Shown here piece after piece: positions 58,101 through 64,000 of a DNA stretch of 64,000 nt (position 1 is the first letter of the stretch; each line of letters begins with the position of its first letter). The notes under the pieces were generated by a model. That model was not told where the DNA came from. It was given only the letters and a program-made list of their open reading frames with translations, and did no database searches. The stretch is taken from NCBI GenBank assembly GCA_004794655.1, contig SMMW01000619.1, forward strand, positions 3,155,001 to 3,219,000. Reading direction: 5' to 3'. This stretch comes from Marisa cornuarietis. Taxonomy: Eukaryota > Mollusca > Gastropoda > Architaenioglossa > Ampullariidae. The position numbers were made by a program, and so were the translations under genes.

Positions 58101-61100
58101 TTGTAAATTGGAATTATTCTTTTTAGTACAAGCACAAACCACGCTTGCTGAAGGTTTTTTTTTCTCCAAAAGAAGTTTTAGTGGAGGCTGAAAATTTACA
58201 ACCATAACAAAGGCCGCGGGGTCGGTGGCGGGGTCGGGTTGTGGGGAGTAACCAAGCCGTGTCTTCACACCCCAGTCTCTTGTTTACTGTCGATGAGGGC
58301 AACACCCTTCAAGTCACGTGTTGTCGCTTCTGAATTCCTCATAGCACGTTTGGCAAGCAAAGGCTGGGCATCTCCCTTCCGAAACTTTTGTTTTTTCTAT
58401 TCTCTATTGAAGATGTAATGTTGTTCCTGAGATACGAATGTTTGAGTGAGGAAACTGCGCGACAACAAAGACTGATTTGAATTTCGCGCGCCCTGTGAGC
58501 CAGTCTCTGCCTTGTAAATGCGACTGGTGGCCAATCACACGATAACTTTCCTTTAGAAAGTGAGAGAACGCCTTGCACGTGTGTGTGTGTGTGTGTGTGC
58601 GCGCGCACACCTATGATTGCTTGTTTGCATGCTATTGATTACTTGTATTAGTTTGTTTATTTGAATGTGCTATGACTTTTCATTAGAGCGATTCACAAAC
58701 TAATTTATGATTAATAAAGTTTGAACTACGAACATGTAAACTGTTCATTTTCTGAAAAAAAAACTATCACACCAAGTTAAACCAGTTAAAAATCTATCTA
58801 GTTTGGGGTTAGCTAGTTGCATGTAAGAAAGGTATTGTGATTACTGTGTTGTAATGACACAAGGATTAGTTTTGTAGCTCGCGAGCATTACATAATGGGT
58901 ACATTGCTGTAACAGACCCTACCTTCCTGTTACAGGTATAGTAGGGCTGACGTCACACTACGTGTGCGCATGTCCAGCAGACTCCGCCTTGCGTGCGCAG
59001 CAGTGCTTCACTGACCTCGCCAGAGGTGTTTCCGGGGCAAGAGCGGAAAGATACGATCCCAGCGCCACCGGAAAGGACGAAAGCAACGCTGTGGGTGGAC
59101 AAAACAGTAGAAGCAGTGGACTGCGACCAGATCAGCCACCTTATCGTAGTGACGCCAGTGGCATCATACCCCTGGACTACCGGAAAATTCGAGAATACTG
59201 CGACGAGTGAGGCTAATGTTTCTAATTCTTAGCGGGAGTAAATGCTTAATCAACATCGATTTGCAAGAAGGGCCTGTGTGTTGACAAGATTATTAACATG
59301 GCGTTTTTGCTCTTCGGTTGTCGTTGCTTTTTAAATCGAATTTATCGATCTTTCCCTTCTTGTTCTTTTCCCCTCGAGGTGGTGCTATTCTCTACAAGCG
59401 TGAGACTTTGAGACAGTGCCATCCCTAGAGTCGATGATCGATTAACTGTTGAAATACTCTATCAGTGGAATTAGATTGTATTTCATGCACTTATCTAAGA
59501 TATTTATGTATAATATATATGGATTGTTTTGTCACAGCGCTACCAGACTAGCTTCTTTTCTTTTAATTCATCACATATAATAGAAGTGTAGACGATGCAA
59601 AAATAAGAATAGCCATAAACAATTTTTTTTTAGTTATTTCAGTGAAATAAGACCTTAAGTAAGATGCTAGAAACGTTTGATTACTGAGTTTACAGATAAA
59701 AGTCGTTGTTACAGATTGCTTCTCTTAGTATACATGTGATATAGCATGAGGTCCAACTACAGAAAGTAGCTAACAAAAAATTTAATAACGTTGAACACGT
59801 GTACGTGTGTGTCAAGGGGAGGTCACATGAGAAGATTTCTAAGCTGCGTGGAGAACCTGCTGACACTCTGTCCTGAACTGCCGCAAGATGGCGCTCTACG
59901 TAAGCTCATCAATCCAGAACACGTGCGAACTAGTGTGCCAAATCTTTGTAACAATGTGGACAGTAAGTAACAAACCTTTCTTGCTTGCTTGCTTGCTTGG
60001 TTCATTGTTTCGTTCAATTGTTCTCTTGCATGGTTTTTATCCATCTGTTTCCTGCTTTTTTTCTTTGTGTTTGCAGCCACCATAATATGTCGGCATAAAG
60101 AAAAAATCCTTTATTATTTGTTTTGATAATTTGTTTATTTGTTGTTTTGTTTGCACTTTCTACAAACGCAAATGACATGAATGATCTGAAGTCGTGAATT
60201 GTGAAATTAACATTTTATATTCCATCATATTATATACTAAGGAAAAGACGTGAGCTGTGAACAGATAACATTGTTCTATAGCATTATACTGATGAAAACC
60301 AGAAGTGGAGATATTTTATAAAGTCATAAGTATATCTTACTCTAAAATATTTGCTATTTGACTATTCAGCAATATATCCAGCACTGAATGTTTTCAGCTT
60401 CAAACTCTTGAGTCGTAGAATGCTGGAAAAGCCATTTTATTATAAATAAACATTCAACATAGTAGTATTTTCCTGCAAACTTACTCCTTCGTTGATAATA
60501 ATATTTGCTGCTTTTCACGTGCAGAGGTGGAGGCCGGGTCAGAGTGCATGAACAGTGAGATGAACCGCGGGAGTGAGTGTAAGCGACGGGCGTACAATAT
60601 GATAAAGCCAGGTGCACACCAGACCACTGCCAACACCTCGTCAACATTTATCGTGCAATGCAGGTCTTCTCAATATTCAAGCTGATGATACTAATTATAG
60701 TTACATGTTGTGACCGATGGTAGTATTGTATCTCAGAATTCTGTATTCTTTATCAGGACTGTATATCACGGTAAGGTGTGGCACCCTCAATTCTTGTTTA
60801 GCTGTTCGTGGTGCCCTTACACTGTCAGTTGTTTTAAGCATCGTGGTTGGTGAAGATACGACTGATGATGTGTTTGTGACTGTCACACGATGTTACTTGT
60901 AGACCAGATGGTGTAGAAACCCTCGATGTTGCATATCTGGTGCTTGATCTTTGTTTGAGCTTTTTACCAGCAGTCGTAGCTAGTTTTAACAGCTCGTGCT
61001 TTTGTTGGAAGATCTCTTCGTTTTATTTAAAGCTCAAGATTTGTGTAAGTGACTGGATAACAATCGCTTTTGAAATGTTTTTAGTAAATTCTTGACTACG

Positions 61101-62875
61101 GTGTGGGGCGGAAGTTCGCACAGCACATTTGAACAAAGCAGAGATCTGTATATACACATTTCTGAGCGAAGTTAATCCACTGGCGTTTGTAGCCATTATG
61201 TTTAGGAAGTAACTTCATCTGATTGGCAAAGAGAACATTCAGTAACAGCACATTGTGTCCTGCTCTGTTTTGTTTTACCGAATTTTCTTCGAATTGAGCT
61301 CATGGCGACAACGCTATTTTTTAGAAATACTACCCTTTCATCACTTATCGTTTTCTCGACAAATCCAGGTGTGATTAAGAAATAATTAACATAATATTTC
61401 TCGTGCCTCTTCGTCATAAAATACCACTACATAGACGACATTTGTTCGAACCCTCTATTTTTGTGAAACTTTAACTTTGTTTGTGCTATCGCCCACATTG
61501 TCTTATGAAGGACTATCCCCAGTCATACCATTCCACTACTTTTTTCAACCAACTTTTCTCGACAGGTTCTTCCGGGCACTTGTTGAATGCCAGCGTGTGG
61601 CTGTCTCCACCAGCTGCAGCACTGACCTTGGTGACCTCCACGCGGACTTCCTGCTGTCTTTTGTTCCGGACACATGCCTGGACACTGCCAGCCTCGACGC
61701 CATCGGCTTCCACGAGGGTAAAGGTCAGCTGTCAGATCTTCTGCTCGGGGAGGGACAAAGCCAAGGAGCCGAGGAAGAGAACCAGCTGCGCCAGCTAGGA
61801 CAGGGAAAACTGAAGGCAGCGAAGAAATCTCCTGAAATCAAAAAGCCAAAGGCGACGGGAGACGCGTCATTGCACGAAAAAGATAGACAAGTGGACAAAG
61901 ACGTAAGTGTTGTAGGTTGTTGTTGTTGTTGTTCTTCTTCTTCTTCTTCTTGAGAAAGAGGTGAATTTCCAGGTCTTAGTAATCATTTTGTCTAAGGGAT
62001 GAATCTAGGCTATTGTTCTCAAAGGAATGTGGCTAGGGATATAGGAAGATCAAATTAAAAAACTCGAGCTATCAGCCTAAAGCGGTTAGCAACGGAACGT
62101 CAAGAGTATAAGTCTAAAGATAATTATTAAAGTCCTGAAGAATATGAAGCATAGCTGCAGTGAAGCACCTGTGGTGCTTGGTCAGCACGAATCACATTCT
62201 TCACACTCCACAGATGTCGTGCGTGCCACTTCTGAGCTCGACTCAAATGAAATGACAGATAAAAAGCTGACGAAAAAGGACAACTGCAAATTCAAGTGCA
62301 AAAAATAGACGAAGAAAAAGTAAACGCAAAGCAGAAGATGACAGACAATGCCGAGTAAATTTACTTGTGATGAATACTGTAGCATAGGGCAGTCAGTACC
62401 ACGGTGGTAACACCACTCGCTTATCCCTATTACAAAGTCCTGGGTTAAGATTTCGTCTCGTAGGCACACTCGGTAGATGTAGCACCTGTCCTGCCATATG
62501 ACTGGCTTTCAATTGGGATGGGGGGAAACTGTCCAAATATTTGAGATTTCTCTTCTTTTGTCATCCTTTTGTCTACCCAGCCAACCTAAGCCCACCCAAC
62601 CAACCAGCTAAAGCTATTTCTTGTGTCTGCTCTTATGCATCATTTTAAGAGTCTGTTTCCATTCACAGGATACCCTTCACACATCTCCATCTGATGCGGT
62701 CTCCATGAAAGCGAATATTGAGTCAGGGAACACAACTTCCGTGCCAGCATCACCTGGACTTGAATCAGAAGAAATTAGCCCTTTGTCGTCTGCTTCATTC
62801 ATTTTTATGAAATCGTCGGTGTTATTTTACGTGGCTTTCTTCAATCATGTTTTGAAGACATGGGGACAGGGTTAA
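57885..62875 (+). CDS. Predicted secreted cysteine-rich protein, 378 aa, 6 exons
   Basis: Exons 57885-57921, 58936-59206, 59817-59962, 60525-60663, 61566-61902 and 62669-62875 join in phase (1,137 nt). The N-terminus, MDEIRFVATLLACIVGLTS, is a likely signal peptide despite two early acidic residues. The mature part has two related cysteine-bearing segments (RRFLSCVENLLTLCPE... and FFRALVECQRVAVSTSC...), then a low-complexity K/E/Q-rich stretch, and a C-terminal hydrophobic patch (FIFMKSSVLFYVAFF) that might be a membrane or GPI signal. The spacing recalls small extracellular domains of the DUF19 kind, but that is a guess. Weak points are the exon 3 start (several in-phase AGs from 59816 to 59843) and the exon 4 donor (AG|GTCTTC). 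A 5' UTR exon may start at 57818. Confidence 0.68.
58043..58099. repeat. (GT)n microsatellite in intron 1 of the cysteine-rich gene
   Basis: About 28 GT units, roughly 120 nt after the exon 1 donor. A second short GT run is at 58579-58600. Confidence 0.97.
61913..61952. repeat. (TTG)n(TTC)n repeat next to a donor site
   Basis: A trinucleotide run starting ~10 nt after the exon 5 donor (61903) of the cysteine-rich gene. Confidence 0.9.
62385..62535 (+). mobile_element. SINE family B copy, 5' part, diverged
   Basis: ACGGTGGTAACACCACTCGC, GGGTTAAGATTTCGTCTCG and TAGATGTAGCACCTGTCC follow the head of the 55.5 kb copy in order. The 3' half is not recognisable. It lies in intron 5 of the cysteine-rich gene. 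Confidence 0.65.
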
Positions 62876-64000
62876 ATGTAAAGATCAAGAACATTTAATT
62901 TTCTGCCTTCAACTGGTCACAAACAATCTTCTTTGCACCGGTTTCGCTCAATGACCTGGTTACCGTAACTAAAGATGATCACAGTTTGTAACTGACATTC
63001 TGTTGTTTAGAATGAAAAATGTAATGAGCAGGTCTTTTATGAAATTCTTGCCTATGGTTCCTTATCTGGTTTTTATTCGGATATTCTTTAGGAACAATGA
63101 TTTGTAAATAGCAACTATACAACAAGTCAACTTTTAAAAGTGCATTTTCATATTTGATTTGTTTCTTTAAATTTTGTGTATTCATTGATTTTTGTTTTCT
63201 TGGCCAGTAATTACACCTAGAAATTATGCAATCGAGCTTAACTATTTTTTTATTCTAGTTGTTTTGCCTGCTGCTTTTGTTTTTTCTTTTTTGTTTTTTG
63301 TCTTTTTATCTTTGTTTTCTTTTCATCCTTTCAAATCGTTACTTCTTTCGCCAATTGAGACATGGTGGGTAAAGCATTGTTTTTATTACACAGTATTGTT
63401 TACAAGTTGCTACTCGAAAAGAAGTGTCTTTGAAGCATTTGACATGTACATTAAAAATGATAACTTGTACAGTGTTGTTTTCACCTGTATCTAATTTAGC
63501 TTTTAGATGACAAAAAAATATTGACTGAACGACAGATGATGATTAACATGATGAGGAATACAACTACGACGACGTTAACGCGATGATGATGGAGATGATA
63601 CTCAAAATGACAACGATAATGCTGATGACGACAACGATGATTGGGAAGAAGAAAACGACGACAACGACGATGATGATGATGATCCTCTTCAGCACTGTAC
63701 CAATAGATACAAGTTCCCAAAAGAATACTGTTTCTAATTTACTGTAAAATTATACTGCAGTCAGATGTCAACAGGCTATTTGGCCGGCGTACAGAATAAA
63801 AGGAAACTAATTAAGCATGACACTTGTGCCCAGGAACACTAATTAGGTGCTTATCTGGTGCAAATGGCGCCAGTTCTTTTAGTATCGTCCACATCAGATA
63901 AGTCTGTCATCTGACATATTCGCGTCTTTTCTAGCATTGTTGGGGAGTCAGATTTCCAATGCCCGCACGTGCAGTCCGATAAGCAGCAAAATAGAACATC
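62876..64000. other. 3' UTR and downstream flank of the cysteine-rich gene
   Basis: AT-rich sequence with a T-rich run (~63245-63345) and a GAT/GAC-rich stretch (~63535-63690), then a candidate AATAAA. No further gene is visible before the window ends. Confidence 0.45.
63795..63800 (+). terminator. Candidate poly(A) signal of the cysteine-rich gene
   Basis: AATAAA lies ~920 nt after the stop codon; it is the first clear hexamer I saw downstream. Confidence 0.3.

Overview
This is an animal (eukaryotic) genomic window. Genes are split by GT/AG introns, and the gaps hold CA/GT, GAT and AAT microsatellites, tRNA-derived SINEs, LINE remnants and MITEs. The gene content and repeat style fit a lophotrochozoan, probably a gastropod mollusc; that assignment is inference. 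I reconstructed four protein-coding genes by joining exons whose splice sites and reading phases agree.

Layout. (1) 1-17,446: a gene-poor flank of AT-rich DNA with two minisatellites (35-bp and 29-bp units), many microsatellites and a few GC-rich blocks that may be regulatory. (2) 17,447-32,592, minus strand: a complete 16-exon gene for a Jagged/Serrate-class Notch ligand. The 1,373-residue model has signal peptide, MNNL domain, DSL domain, 18 EGF-like repeats, a juxtamembrane domain with a furin-like site, one transmembrane segment and a ~205-residue tail. Its introns carry SINEs and a LINE 3' fragment. (3) 32,593-39,159: intergenic, with a TIR-like element and a ~70-bp inverted repeat pair. 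(4) 39,160-51,154, minus strand: carnitine O-palmitoyltransferase 2 (CPT2), complete in 13 coding exons (661 residues) plus a possible extra first exon. One intron carries a hAT MITE and another a decayed LINE. (5) 51,378-53,236, plus strand: a small 3-exon gene for an unrecognised 135-residue protein. It starts about 220 bp from the possible CPT2 first exon, so the two may share a bidirectional promoter, which holds an HNF4-type motif. (6) ~53,790-57,800: a decayed transposon protein, a full-length tRNA-derived SINE and microsatellites. (7) 57,885-62,875, plus strand: a 6-exon gene for a predicted secreted, cysteine-rich 378-residue protein with two related halves, followed by a 3' UTR and intergenic DNA to 64,000.

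The genes do not form a pathway. The Notch ligand acts at the cell surface in juxtacrine signalling, CPT2 acts at the mitochondrial inner membrane in fatty-acid oxidation, and the last gene is probably extracellular. The most notable points are the unusual Notch-ligand architecture, a duplicated (decoy) 3' splice site at its exon 4, the HNF4-like site in the CPT2 promoter, two unrecognised genes, and a SINE family that joins one head to different 3' tails.
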